Source of the DNA: Pedosphaera sp.
GTDB lineage: Bacteria; Verrucomicrobiota; Verrucomicrobiia; Limisphaerales; UBA1100
Length of the DNA: 56,333 nucleotides
Assembly (NCBI GenBank): GCA_009695465.1
Contig: SIAW01000004.1
Coordinates: forward strand, 1-56,333
Direction: 5' to 3'
Of this stretch, positions 21,472-29,989 are shown piece by piece. How positions within the stretch are numbered: the first letter of the stretch is position 1; each line of letters starts with the position of its first letter. The position numbers and the translations under genes are program-made. Below the pieces are notes generated by a model. It was given only the letters and a program-made list of their open reading frames with translations. It did no database searches and was not told the origin of the DNA.

Positions 21472-22266
21472 TTAAGGGCCAGATCCCGGCGCGGGTTTGC
21501 GCGGGACTTCCTGATGCAGTTGGCGCCGCGCCATCTCGCCTTCGTCATCCTCGCGCGTGAGAATCAGAAACGCCTCCTCCAACGCGCCGCCGCTGCCGCT
21601 CATCACGCGAAGCTCCTCCGCCGTGCCCAAGGCGATGAGCCGGCCGTTGTGGATGATGCCGATGCGGTCGGCCATTTCCTCGGCGACACTGAGTTGGTGC
21701 GTGGAGAGGAAGATGGTCATGCCCTGTTGCGTCTGCTCCTTGAGCACATCCTTCAACACCCGCGCATGATGCGGATCCAGTCCCACCATCGGTTCATCCA
21801 GCACGAACACCTCCGGCGCGTGCATCAGTGCTGAGACAATTGCCACGCGCTGCCGCGTGCCGTGCGAGAGGCTCTCGATGGTCTCGTTGAGATACGGTTG
21901 CAAACTGAAGCGCGGGATCAACTCCGAGGTACGCTTGTCCATCAGCTCGTCTGTCATGCCGAAGAGCTGGCCGGTGAATCGGAAGAATTCCATCGGCGTG
22001 AGTTTGTCGTAGAGGAACGGGAAGTCGGGCACGTACGCGAGGCGGCGCCGCACCTCCAACGGATGCTGCTCCACATCCCAGCCGCAGATGCGCGCGTGGC
22101 CTTCGCTGGGGCGGATGAGGCCGACGAGCATTTTGATGGTGGTCGTCTTGCCGGCGGCGTTGGGGCCGAGCACGGCGAAAAATTCGCCGCGCTTGACCGT
22201 GAGGCTGAGGTGATTAACGGCCGTCAGCGTGCCGAACCGTTTGACCAGATTGTCCAGCTCGATCAT
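21472..22266 (-). CDS. ABC transporter ATP-binding protein
   Basis: ATPase subunit of 264 residues, partner of the adjacent exporter permease. Walker A is GPNAAGKTTT, the Q-loop region lies at LAYVPDFPFLYDKLT, the signature is a diverged SHGTRQRVAI (instead of LSGGQ), Walker B is VFVLDEP, followed by the D-loop and the switch histidine in FLSTHQL. Start ATG 22266 overlaps the preceding stop by ATGA. The modified signature SHGTRQR is common in ABC-2 exporter ATPases. Confidence 0.92.
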   Translation of the reverse strand: MIELDNLVKRFGTLTAVNHLSLTVKRGEFFAVLGPNAAGKTTTIKMLVGLIRPSEGHARICGWDVEQHPLEVRRRLAYVPDFPFLYDKLTPMEFFRFTGQLFGMTDELMDKRTSELIPRFSLQPYLNETIESLSHGTRQRVAIVSALMHAPEVFVLDEPMVGLDPHHARVLKDVLKEQTQQGMTIFLSTHQLSVAEEMADRIGIIHNGRLIALGTAEELRVMSGSGGALEEAFLILTREDDEGEMARRQLHQEVPRKPAPGSGP

Positions 22267-23198
22267 TCGCGGGGTTTGCGTTGGGGATAATATTGCCGGT
22301 TGAGAATGTCCACGTTGACGACAGGAATGTGCGCGCGCAATAACTCCCCGCCGCGCCCGATGTACGCCACGATCTCCTGCGAACCCATCACCGGCGCGCG
22401 CAGCCGGTACACGCGCAGGCGCGGGCTGTAATCGGGCAGCATGGCGTAACGGCCTTCCCACTCCAGCGCGCTTGAGGATCGGGCCAGCGCCGGCGAGGCC
22501 GCATCGCCCGACCCGAACAACGTGGCCAGCAGATAGTCGGTCCATTGATTTTGGATGCCCATGCTCTGCGTCACCAACCACGTGGCGGTCTCCAGCCGCG
22601 CCTTCGACGTTTGCAATTGCGCGAATGTTTTCTCCACCGTGTTGGTGGTCCCGGTGCTGTTGCGCAGGGTGAAGGCGATTTTCTGGCTGGTGCTGTTGCT
22701 GTTGAGTTTGAGATCCCAACCATCCGCCACGCCGGGGCGCCCACTGCCCAAGGTCACGATGAAGGCGCGCCAATCAAGCTGCGCGTCAAAATCCAGATCC
22801 AGATCAAACGCCAATTGCTGGCCGCCGGGCAGCTCGACGGTGCCTGTCGTTTCCGGTGGCGTGCTATCCCAGTTGATTCCGTAGCCACCGACTTTGCGGA
22901 TGCGATTGTCCAGTTGGATAGCCCTGCCATTCTGATCGTACACTTGCCCCAGCCACGTGAAGGAACCGATGGGCGCATGATGCTGGCGCCAGTCGCCATG
23001 ATGATAGATGTCGAAATGCGAAATGGATTGCTCGGGATCCAGCATGCGCTTGGCGATGGTGAGCGGCGGCACCGGCGAGCCAAAGAACTCCGCCTGCCAC
23101 AGCAGATAGTTCATCACCAACCAAAACGCGGTGACGGCCACAAGACAGACGCGATGGAGATTGGACGCGGGCACGGCAGGAGATAATGGAGCGCCCAC
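22263..23198 (-). CDS. hypothetical protein with N-terminal membrane helix, upstream of the ABC exporter
   Basis: A 311-residue protein of unknown function. One hydrophobic helix near residues 16-34 (VCLVAVTAFWLVMNYLLW) is followed by a large, mostly beta-rich region, probably outside the cytoplasmic membrane. It ends with PVVNVDILNRQYYPQRKPRE. Its stop overlaps the ATPase start (ATGA), so it is translationally coupled to the ABC exporter and may be an accessory subunit. I recognise no family. Confidence 0.65.
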   Translation of the reverse strand: MGAPLSPAVPASNLHRVCLVAVTAFWLVMNYLLWQAEFFGSPVPPLTIAKRMLDPEQSISHFDIYHHGDWRQHHAPIGSFTWLGQVYDQNGRAIQLDNRIRKVGGYGINWDSTPPETTGTVELPGGQQLAFDLDLDFDAQLDWRAFIVTLGSGRPGVADGWDLKLNSNSTSQKIAFTLRNSTGTTNTVEKTFAQLQTSKARLETATWLVTQSMGIQNQWTDYLLATLFGSGDAASPALARSSSALEWEGRYAMLPDYSPRLRVYRLRAPVMGSQEIVAYIGRGGELLRAHIPVVNVDILNRQYYPQRKPRE

Positions 23199-23210
23199 CG
23201 CGCCGCGCTG

Positions 23211-24002
23211 TCAAGGACGGGGGATCGTCAGAGTCTGGCCGATGACCAGTCGTTTGGGATCCAATCCCGGATTGGCCGCGATCAAATCCTGCGCCTTGAT
23301 GCCGTACCGGCGCGCGATGCTGGTGGGATTTTCGCTGGCCCCCACCGTGTGTTTTTTGGCGGCAGTAGCGGATGTCACGGGCGCGGCGGTCGGTGCGGTT
23401 TGCTTGGCGGATTTATCGGCGGCCTTCGATGTGGGCGACTGCGGTGCGGGCGCGGGTGGTGTCGGCTGCGGTGGCGGCACGATGTTGGCCAGCGCGGGGT
23501 TGACGGTCTGCAGACGCTGACGCAGCACGTCGTTCTCGTGTTTTAACACGGTGTGCTGCTGCTCAAGTTGGGTGAGCTTGGCTTGCAGCTCCACGACCTC
23601 TTTGCGGCGCAGATCAATCGCGCCGGTGCGTTTCATCTCCTCCACCAAATCAATCTGGCAACCGGCGACGCGATCTTCGATGTCCTTGGCCAGCGGCGAT
23701 TCGGGCATCAATTTGAGGTAACGCCGGTAATGATAGATGGCCGCAGCGGGGTCGCCCTTGTGCTTTTCGTAGAGGATGCCCAGCTCTTTGTGCGCGGCCG
23801 CTGATTGCGGATTCAGTTCGAGCGCCTTGTGGAATGAGTTGATCGCCTCCTCATAATTGAGCTGGCGAACATGGTCTTGGCCTTTGAGATAAAACGGCTC
23901 GCGCTCATCATCGCCCGCACGATGAACAGCAGCCGGGCGATTGCAGCCCGTCACCATCGTCACCAGCAGGAAAACCTCCAACCAACGCACCCAGAACGTC
24001 AC
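23211..24002 (-). CDS. lipoprotein with TPR repeats and C-terminal LysM domain
   Basis: A 263-residue predicted lipoprotein with the lipobox VTGC near residue 20. TPR-like helices follow at about 38-105 (NYEEAINSFHKALELNPQSA), then a coiled coil at about 125-165 (VVELQAKLTQLEQQHTVLK), a Pro/Ala-rich linker, and a LysM domain at about 216-263 (HTVGASENPTSIARRYGI ... LVIGQTLTIP). LysM domains bind peptidoglycan, so the protein probably links a protein partner to the cell wall. The adjoining genes are membrane proteins of unknown role. Confidence 0.85.
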   Translation of the reverse strand: MTFWVRWLEVFLLVTMVTGCNRPAAVHRAGDDEREPFYLKGQDHVRQLNYEEAINSFHKALELNPQSAAAHKELGILYEKHKGDPAAAIYHYRRYLKLMPESPLAKDIEDRVAGCQIDLVEEMKRTGAIDLRRKEVVELQAKLTQLEQQHTVLKHENDVLRQRLQTVNPALANIVPPPQPTPPAPAPQSPTSKAADKSAKQTAPTAAPVTSATAAKKHTVGASENPTSIARRYGIKAQDLIAANPGLDPKRLVIGQTLTIPRP

Positions 24003-24054
24003 GCACTGAACTTATCGAAAATTCTGCCGGGAGGCAATGCGTTGTTGTCCTCCA

Positions 24055-24966
24055 TCAAACATTGGGCGGCGGCTCGCCCGAGAATGGATTTGCGGGCGCG
24101 GCTTCGTCGGACGTCTGCGACGGTGCCGCGAATGGATTTGTTGCCGCAGCAACCGTCTCCAATTTCTCCAAATAGAATGGCGCCAAGAAAAGGTAGCCGA
24201 CGCTGACCACGAGGTGCAGTCCGTAAACCATCAGCACACCGATGAGCGGGAGCAATCCCAGCGCGTAACAAAGGATGCCCATGCCCATCAACGCCGCGCC
24301 GGGCATCAACGCTGCGCCGGCCAGTCGGCAGCAGGCGGCGTAGCCTCCTGCGCGGTCGGAGAAAAAGGCGACGGTGCGCACGGCCCACGCCGCAGCCAAT
24401 GCCAGCAGCGTCCACATGAACATGAGCACCGCCACGATGCCCGCGCCCAGTGCCGCCAGTAAAAATGGGCGGCGCGATCCCCACCACGGCGCCAGCCATT
24501 CGCGCTCCAGCCTCAAGTTGAACTGGGCGGGATACGCGACGCGTACAAAACCGAACAGCGACGCCAACTGCAGCCGGCGCTCCTGGAATTCCACCTGCAC
24601 GTCGGCCACTTGGCTGTGATCTTCCGCATTGAGCGGGTCCACGATGATGTGCAGAAAGGAAGGCTCCGTCAGCCGCGTCAACGCGCGCGGTTCATTGTCG
24701 GGCCACTGCAATCGGCCTTGTGCAATGGCACCGCCGGGAGTGGGCAGATGGGCGATCGCCTCGTCCACGACTGGCATCCATTGGCTGTGCACCAGCCAGA
24801 CGCATGTGCCCGCGATGAAGAGCGCCACCAACAATTGCGCCCGCCACAAGCACCACGTGGATGCGCGCGCGAACGCGGCCACGCCACGCGGGGTGAAGGG
24901 CTGCCAAGCAGCCGTTGGGTTTTCAGAGGGGACAGGCTGCGCGATCGCTGGCGGATCGGGGTCCAT
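24055..24966 (-). CDS. hypothetical multi-spanning membrane protein
   Basis: A 303-residue protein of unknown function. One helix lies at about 43-60 (LLVALFIAGTCVWLV), a soluble, probably extracytoplasmic region spans about 60-155, and three to four helices follow at about 165-265 (FLLAALGAGIVAVLMFMWTLL and later). The C-terminal tail repeats the NPF motif (TNPFAAPSQ, ANPFSGEPP). It is separated by 9 bases from the gene upstream. I recognise no family. Confidence 0.65.
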   Translation of the reverse strand: MDPDPPAIAQPVPSENPTAAWQPFTPRGVAAFARASTWCLWRAQLLVALFIAGTCVWLVHSQWMPVVDEAIAHLPTPGGAIAQGRLQWPDNEPRALTRLTEPSFLHIIVDPLNAEDHSQVADVQVEFQERRLQLASLFGFVRVAYPAQFNLRLEREWLAPWWGSRRPFLLAALGAGIVAVLMFMWTLLALAAAWAVRTVAFFSDRAGGYAACCRLAGAALMPGAALMGMGILCYALGLLPLIGVLMVYGLHLVVSVGYLFLAPFYLEKLETVAAATNPFAAPSQTSDEAAPANPFSGEPPPNV

Positions 24967-24975
24967 GGCCAGCCA

Positions 24976-25407
24976 TCAAGCCTCCGGCTTCGCCTCGGGT
25001 GCTGCTGGGTTCGACGGGGCTTCCAGCACTGGCACGGGGAAACGCAGTTTGAGCACGTCATCCACGATGACTTCGATGTGGTAGATGCCCGGCTGTTGGA
25101 ATTCAATCTGGCCGAAGACCGACACGTTGGTGGCGCTGTGCGAGGGGCTCTGCAGTTGGAATTTCAACCGGCTCTCGCGCATCATCGTGGAGCCGTCGGG
25201 CGCGATGAGCCGGACGCATTCAGCGAACTGCCCGATCCCTGCCACCCAGCGGTTGAAGATGCAGAGCTTGAGCGCCGTCACCGGCAGCTTGGGCACAACG
25301 ATGTGATTGATGACGCCGAGCAGGATGAAGTTGCTGTTCATCTCCTGCCGGATATCTTCGCAGAGGACGGAGCATTGCAGGTCAGGCAGGATGCGAGTGG
25401 GTTCCAT
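24976..25407 (-). CDS. small conserved protein (DUF6941-like)
   Basis: A 143-residue cytoplasmic protein of unknown function. It begins with CSVLCEDIRQEMNSNFILLGV and continues as an all-beta pattern (VAGIGQFAECVRLIAPDG, QQPGIYHIEVIVDD). This resembles a family of about 140-residue proteins that I recall as DUF6941, where 'CDDIR.E..gK..liGv' is conserved; the assignment is tentative. It follows folD by 2 bases and is thus co-transcribed with it. Confidence 0.65.
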   Translation of the reverse strand: MEPTRILPDLQCSVLCEDIRQEMNSNFILLGVINHIVVPKLPVTALKLCIFNRWVAGIGQFAECVRLIAPDGSTMMRESRLKFQLQSPSHSATNVSVFGQIEFQQPGIYHIEVIVDDVLKLRFPVPVLEAPSNPAAPEAKPEA

Positions 25408-25409
25408 GG

Positions 25410-26318
25410 TCAGTCAATTTTGATTCCGAGGGCCTGCGCGGCGGCGCGGGCGGTGTTAGAAAGGAGCATGGCGATGGTCATCGGACCGACCCCGCCGGGA
25501 TTGGGTGTGATGCGGCCGGCCACTAGGCGCACGGCATCGAAGTCCACATCGCCGACCAGCTTGGAGCCGTTCGGCGCGGCGGCATCGGCCACACGATTGA
25601 CGCCCACATCAATGACGATCGCGCCGGGCTTGACCATGTCAGCCTTCACAAAATGGGCGACGCCCATCGCGGCCACGAGGATGTCCGCGCGTCGGCAATG
25701 TTCGGCAATGTGGCGCGTGCGCGAGTGGCAGAGCGTGACGGTAGCATCAGCGCCGCGCGCCTTTTGAAGCAGCAAAGCCGCCAGCGGTTTGCCCACGATG
25801 TTGCCGCGTCCCAGCACGACTACCTCCGCGCCGGCGGTGGCGATGCCGGTGCGCAGGAGCAGTTGCTGCACGCCGGCGGGAGTGCAGGGCACAAAGCCGC
25901 TGGGATCACCCAGCAGCAACTTGCCCATGTTCACCGGGTGAAAGCCGTCCACATCTTTGCCGGGCGAGATGGTGTTGAACACCGCAGCGCTGTCAATGTG
26001 CGCGGGCAACGGAGCCTGCACGAGGATGCCGTGGACGGTGGGATCGGCATTGAGTTCAGCGATGCGGCGCAGCAGATCTTTCTGCTCGGTGGCCTCGGGC
26101 AGCACCTCGGTACGGGAACGGATGCCCAGCCGCGTGCAGGTCTTCTCCTTCATCCCGACGTACACTTTGGACGCGGGATCCTCACCGACACGGATGAAAG
26201 CCAAACCCGGCTGCAGACCGTTGTCGTACAGCCGGGTGATAATCTGGCGAGTCTCTTGATGGATCTCCTCGGCGATGGCCCGACCATCGATGAGGTTGTC
26301 CGCTGTGACGGTGGTCAC
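25410..26318 (-). CDS. folD: methylenetetrahydrofolate dehydrogenase / cyclohydrolase
   Basis: Bifunctional one-carbon enzyme that interconverts 5,10-methylene-, methenyl- and 10-formyl-tetrahydrofolate. The 302 residues include the catalytic VGEDPASKVYVGMKEKTC (Tyr and Lys), GILVQAPLPAHID, KDVDGFHP, the NADP-binding VVLGRGNIVGKPLA and the C-terminal GGVGPMTIAMLL. The start is GTG 26318, which abuts the TAA of the upstream SH3 gene. The motif GRGNIVGKP replaces the more common GRSxIVGKP. The length is normal. Confidence 0.96.
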   Translation of the reverse strand: MTTVTADNLIDGRAIAEEIHQETRQIITRLYDNGLQPGLAFIRVGEDPASKVYVGMKEKTCTRLGIRSRTEVLPEATEQKDLLRRIAELNADPTVHGILVQAPLPAHIDSAAVFNTISPGKDVDGFHPVNMGKLLLGDPSGFVPCTPAGVQQLLLRTGIATAGAEVVVLGRGNIVGKPLAALLLQKARGADATVTLCHSRTRHIAEHCRRADILVAAMGVAHFVKADMVKPGAIVIDVGVNRVADAAAPNGSKLVGDVDFDAVRLVAGRITPNPGGVGPMTIAMLLSNTARAAAQALGIKID

Positions 26319-27818
26319 TTAGGGTTCAAGGTCGTCGGTGGTCTTGAGCGTCTTGACCTGCAACACCGGGGTGTCCGGCCAGCGCGGGTCAATGGCTTCC
26401 TCGCCCGTGATGAGCACGCGACGGCCGCGCAGCATTTTCAGCGGCAGCTTGGGATTGTCGAGCAGCAGGTAGTTGATGACCTTGCCGCTTTCCAGATGCT
26501 CCAGCACAAACGGCGCGGGGGCTTGGATGTTCAAGGTGCGCTGCACGATGCCTTCGCGGACGATAATGCGCACCGGCGGTTTCTCGGTGGGCACTTCGGT
26601 CTTGGTCACGGCGGGCACGGGAGCGGTGGGTGTGGTGGCCGCGGGCTTGATGGGCTCAACGGGCGGCACCACAGCAACAATCTTTGCCGGTTCCGTCGGC
26701 GCAGGAATCACGGGCAACGTTGGCGTGGTGACTGGCGGCGTGGGCGCGGTGACAACCTTGGCCGGCTCGGTCGGCTTGACGGTCTCAGTCGGTGCCGACG
26801 GATTATTGCCAGTGATTTTTGCCGGGGTTTCCTTGTCGGGAGTCGCAGGCGTCCCTGCCACTTTGGCGGGTGCCGGTGCCAAACCCGTCTTCGGGTTTTT
26901 CAAACCTGCCGGCGGGTTCGCCTTGATCGGAATGGGCGGCGCGGGGAATGCCTCGGACGGATCGGTGTTTTTGCGCGTGGGATCGAAGGATTCCAGCGGC
27001 ACGGAGATGATGGTGTCCGATGGCGGGCGGGTGTCCTTGCGGCCAGATGCTGCAGGATTCACTCCCGGATTGCCTTGGCTGGGGATCTTCGGCAGCACTT
27101 TGCTGAGGGTGGGATCGGGCAATGTCACCACATTGGAAACCAGCGGGCCTGTGCCAGCGGCTTGCTTGACGACCAATTCCGCAGCGACGAACACGAAGGT
27201 GTTCAACGGCGCGGCAATCTCCTGCCATTCGTTGACCTTGCGTGCCGTGACGAGCACCGTGTCACCTTTGACCAGTGTGCCGAGGACGGGGAAATTATCA
27301 CCGTGACCTGCGCGCACATTGAGCTTGGTGCCGGCGACGGTGAAGGTCTGCGGATTGGGGCCGGGCACAAGGAACTTGCTGTGCACCCACAGGCCGACAT
27401 TGCCGGGCACCTGCACGCGCAGCCACTGTTTGGGTTCGCCGGCCTTGACGTTTTTCAGCGTCACCTCTTCCAAGATGAACACCGGTTCGCCCTTCTCAAA
27501 TTTGAACACCGGATGGCTGAAGACAGTCGCGCCACCACGTGCCACCACACTGCCGCTGCCGATGGTGCCGATCCAGAGTGTGCCGGCCGGCGGCGCATCA
27601 GATGCAGCAAGCGCGGGTACGCCGGGCGCAGCGCCAGTATCAATAACGCCCGGTGGCAATGCTGCGGGCGGCGCTGCTATGGGCGCAGGTGCCGCTGGTG
27701 CAGCAACGGGTGCCGTAACAATCGGAGGTTTGGCAGGCGCGGCTGGCGCCGCTTGTGCCCACGCGGCGGCGGTCAACGCCGCCACCATTACTGGTGTGAG
27801 GATGTGGTTCGCTTTCAT
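26319..27818 (-). CDS. secreted protein with two SH3-like domains and a long Pro/Thr/Ala-rich region
   Basis: A 499-residue exported protein. It has a signal peptide (MVAALTAAAWAQA), an Ala/Pro-rich stretch, two bacterial SH3-like modules at roughly 85-140 (WLRVQVPGNVGLWVHSKFLV) and 145-200 (LNVRAGHGDNFPVLGTLVKG), then about 200 residues rich in Pro, Thr, Ala and Lys. A conserved-looking C-terminal 85-residue block (RTLNIQAPAPFVLEHLESG) follows. SH3b domains usually bind cell-wall material. The start ATG overlaps the upstream pseudouridine synthase stop (ATGA). The low-complexity region could span the envelope. Confidence 0.8.
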   Translation of the reverse strand: MKANHILTPVMVAALTAAAWAQAAPAAPAKPPIVTAPVAAPAAPAPIAAPPAALPPGVIDTGAAPGVPALAASDAPPAGTLWIGTIGSGSVVARGGATVFSHPVFKFEKGEPVFILEEVTLKNVKAGEPKQWLRVQVPGNVGLWVHSKFLVPGPNPQTFTVAGTKLNVRAGHGDNFPVLGTLVKGDTVLVTARKVNEWQEIAAPLNTFVFVAAELVVKQAAGTGPLVSNVVTLPDPTLSKVLPKIPSQGNPGVNPAASGRKDTRPPSDTIISVPLESFDPTRKNTDPSEAFPAPPIPIKANPPAGLKNPKTGLAPAPAKVAGTPATPDKETPAKITGNNPSAPTETVKPTEPAKVVTAPTPPVTTPTLPVIPAPTEPAKIVAVVPPVEPIKPAATTPTAPVPAVTKTEVPTEKPPVRIIVREGIVQRTLNIQAPAPFVLEHLESGKVINYLLLDNPKLPLKMLRGRRVLITGEEAIDPRWPDTPVLQVKTLKTTDDLEP

Positions 27819-28522
27819 TTTGTGTTTAGTACCGAGTTAATTTCCGTTTCGCTCAACATTCGCCATTTGCCAACGCGCAGTTCGCCTAACTTGATCGGGC
27901 CGATCTGTTCTCGCCGCAGCGCCAACACTTCGATGCCCAGCACTGCGAAAATCCTGCGCACCTCGCGGTTCTTGCCTTCGGCCAATTCCAATTCCACGAT
28001 GCTTCGGGTGTTGTTGGCCATGAGCAACCGCGCCGCTCGCGGTTGCAATCGTTCGCCTTGATGCTCCACGCCGCGCTTCAGCTTGGTCATCACTGCCGGG
28101 GTGACTTTGCCAGCCACTTCCGCCAGATAGACTTTCCCCATGCGGTGCCGCGGATGCGTCACACGCAATGCGAACGCCCCGTCATTTGTGACAAAGATCA
28201 ACCCCTCGCTATCCCGATCCAACCGTCCCACCGGGTAGAGGTGCTGCCATTCCGGCGGCAACAACTCGCCCAAGATGGGCCGATCCCGCTCATCGCTGCG
28301 CGTGCACACATGCCCGCGCGGCTTGTGGACTGCCACATAAAGCTTGCGCTTAAGTTGGATGGGATTGCCGCCGATGCTCACCATGTCAACCTGCGGATCA
28401 ACGCAGGTGCCCATGGTGCGGACGACTCGACCGTTAACCTTCACTTTGCCGGCGAGGATCATTTCCTCTCCAGCCCTTCGTGAAGCCACACCGGCTTCCG
28501 CTAGAAATTTCTGCAGTCGCAC
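27815..28522 (-). CDS. 16S/23S rRNA pseudouridine synthase (RsuA/RluB/E/F family)
   Basis: Isomerises a uridine in rRNA. It has an N-terminal S4 RNA-binding domain (VRLQKFLAEAGVASRRAGEE), then the catalytic domain with the aspartate motif YPVGRLDRDSEGL and the C-terminal GKNREVRRIFAVLG. With start GTG 28522 it is 235 residues; the frame is open to a TTG at 28594 (259 residues), but GTG gives the canonical S4 start. The exact target within the family cannot be told. The small basic protein gene lies 93 bases upstream. Confidence 0.9.
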   Translation of the reverse strand: MRLQKFLAEAGVASRRAGEEMILAGKVKVNGRVVRTMGTCVDPQVDMVSIGGNPIQLKRKLYVAVHKPRGHVCTRSDERDRPILGELLPPEWQHLYPVGRLDRDSEGLIFVTNDGAFALRVTHPRHRMGKVYLAEVAGKVTPAVMTKLKRGVEHQGERLQPRAARLLMANNTRSIVELELAEGKNREVRRIFAVLGIEVLALRREQIGPIKLGELRVGKWRMLSETEINSVLNTK

Positions 28523-28615
28523 AGTTGTGGGTAACGGACAACCAACCCCAATCTCCAACTGGAAACAGGCTCTCCCCTGGGCCAAAGCCCGCAACTAATG
28601 CGACTGCGCGCCGCT

Positions 28616-28771
28616 TTATACTGGCGGCTTGGTCTTGACCAAACCGATCACGCGCTCGCCGGCTTTCCAGCGACCACGTTGCTTGAGCAACGCCACCCGC
28701 TCATAGCGGCGAAGCACGTTGCGCTTGCCCCCAAGGGCACTAACTGCACGCAGACTGCGATGTTGCGACAT
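28616..28771 (-). CDS. small basic protein (Verrucomicrobia/Chlamydiae type)
   Basis: A 51-residue, strongly basic protein beginning MSQHRSLRAVSALGGKRNVL and ending GLVKTKPPV, with the conserved core KRNVLRRYERV and LLKQRGRWKAGERV. It matches the small-basic-protein family I know as TIGR04137, typical of Verrucomicrobia and Chlamydiae; the charge suggests rRNA or nucleic-acid binding, but the function is not established. It has a good ribosome binding site (AAGGAAACGGG) before ATG 28771. It sits directly upstream of the pseudouridine synthase, a ribosome-related context. It is a strong taxonomic marker for the window. Confidence 0.85.
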   Translation of the reverse strand: MSQHRSLRAVSALGGKRNVLRRYERVALLKQRGRWKAGERVIGLVKTKPPV

Positions 28772-28856
28772 ATCCCGTTTCCTTAAGGCCACCTGCAGTC
28801 AGCACCGCGACAGTCATTAAACACCGTCACTGGCACCACCCACAGGCAGCAGGTTG

Positions 28857-28884
28857 GTTCTAACACTGTGCCCACAATAGGCAA
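28857..28884 (-). promoter_or_regulatory. candidate promoter for the small basic protein gene
   Basis: On the minus strand, TTGCCT (28879-28884) and TAGAAC (28857-28862) are spaced by 16 bases and each match four of six consensus positions. This would give a leader of about 80 bases. The remaining 28772-29030 stretch between this gene and nadD shows no other feature. Confidence 0.3.
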
Positions 28885-29030
28885 AGCGAACTTGTTAACA
28901 CTATTGGCAGTGGTTCACAAATGATTTCTCTGGAAAATTCAGCGGGCCTGCTGGGTTGCGTCGGGGCACGCGCTGCGTTAGGCTACGTCCAGAAAATGGA
29001 GATGCGCAAAGAGCGTTTCAACTTCCGCTG

Positions 29031-29621
29031 ATGGCCGCCGCGCAACGGATCGGATTGTTTGGCGGGTCCTTCGACCCCGTCCACTTGGGGCACGTCATGG
29101 TGGCGCGCGCCGCGATTGAGGAGCTGCAGCTCACCCGGCTTTTTCTCATCCCCGCCGCGCGTTCGCCCTTCAAGACCGATGAAACGCCCGCCGCCGCGCC
29201 TCATCGTCTGCGCCTGTTGCGATTGGCGTTTGCCGGTTGGAACGATTGCGAAGTGGACGCGCAAGAGATGGCCCGCGACGGCGCCTCCGCGTCGTACAGC
29301 ATCAACACCGTGCGCGATTACGCTGCGCGATTCACGGGGGCGTCCCTGCATTATCTCATCGGTGCCGATCACGTCCCTACTTTGCCGCAGTGGCGTGAGG
29401 CTGCCGCGCTTGCTGCGCTGGTGACGTTCGCCGTCATGTCGCGTCCCGGAGAAACGCCGGTGGATTTCCCCGCGCCATTCCACGGCACTTGGCTGCGTGG
29501 CCAGCCGATGGCGGTGGCGGCTTCCGACATTCGCCGGCGCGCACGCGCTGGTTTGTCCATTGATCACTTGGTGCCAGCCGCCGTTGCCGGTGCCATCCGC
29601 GAATTGAAATTGTACACTTAA
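29031..29621 (+). CDS. nadD: nicotinate-nucleotide adenylyltransferase
   Basis: Transfers AMP to nicotinate mononucleotide in NAD synthesis. The 196 residues have the nucleotidyltransferase motif IGLFGGSFDPVHLGHVMVA, IPAARSPFK, LHYLIGADHVPTLPQWRE, and a C-terminal ASDIRRRARAG in place of the usual ISSTxIR motif. Start ATG 29031; the upstream frame to 28956 has no similarity. It ends TAATG, overlapping the rsfS start by one base, so the two are coupled. Confidence 0.93.
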   Translation: MAAAQRIGLFGGSFDPVHLGHVMVARAAIEELQLTRLFLIPAARSPFKTDETPAAAPHRLRLLRLAFAGWNDCEVDAQEMARDGASASYSINTVRDYAARFTGASLHYLIGADHVPTLPQWREAAALAALVTFAVMSRPGETPVDFPAPFHGTWLRGQPMAVAASDIRRRARAGLSIDHLVPAAVAGAIRELKLYT

Positions 29622-29989
29622 TGAAACCCAAAGAACTCGCCCAACTCTGCCGTGAATATGCCGACTCTAAAAAAGCCGAGGACATCGTTGTGCTCGATGT
29701 GAGCGGCGTGTCGAGCATCACGGATTATTTTGTCATCGCCACTGCCAACAGCGAGCCGCACGTCCGCTCCATCTGGCATGAGATTGTGGATCGTTTGCAG
29801 CGCGACCACGGCCAGCACGCGGGCAAACCTGAAGGCGCGCAGCAAAGTCAGTGGGTCGTCGTTGATTACTTCGACGTCGTGGTGCACGTGATGGTGAAGC
29901 GCGTGCGCGAGGAGTATAACTTGGAAGGGCTGTGGAACGATGCCACGGCGGTGCGCCCGCCCGTTCGCCGTCGCGCTAAGAAGTTGTGA
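29621..29989 (+). CDS. rsfS: ribosomal silencing factor RsfS
   Basis: Binds ribosomal protein L14 (uL14) and blocks subunit joining, silencing translation in starvation. The 122 residues carry the family pattern KKAEDIVVLDVSGVSSITDYFVIAT, WVVVDYFDVVVHVM and the late YNLEGLW block, in separate short stretches. The nadD-rsfS pair is conserved in many bacteria. Its stop lies 14 bases inside the converging membrane-protein gene. Confidence 0.95.
   Translation: MKPKELAQLCREYADSKKAEDIVVLDVSGVSSITDYFVIATANSEPHVRSIWHEIVDRLQRDHGQHAGKPEGAQQSQWVVVDYFDVVVHVMVKRVREEYNLEGLWNDATAVRPPVRRRAKKL

Noticed and set aside
26560..27060. Proline/threonine-rich repeats in the SH3 gene as a possible DNA repeat array
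   Set aside because: The repetition is at the amino-acid level (P/T/A/K) with irregular DNA units, so it is an ordinary low-complexity linker.
25653..28061. 802-codon plus-strand open frame opposite folD, the SH3 gene and the pseudouridine synthase
   Set aside because: It is the antisense of three well-supported genes; its translation is Arg/Gly/His-rich with no family features, as expected in GC-rich DNA.
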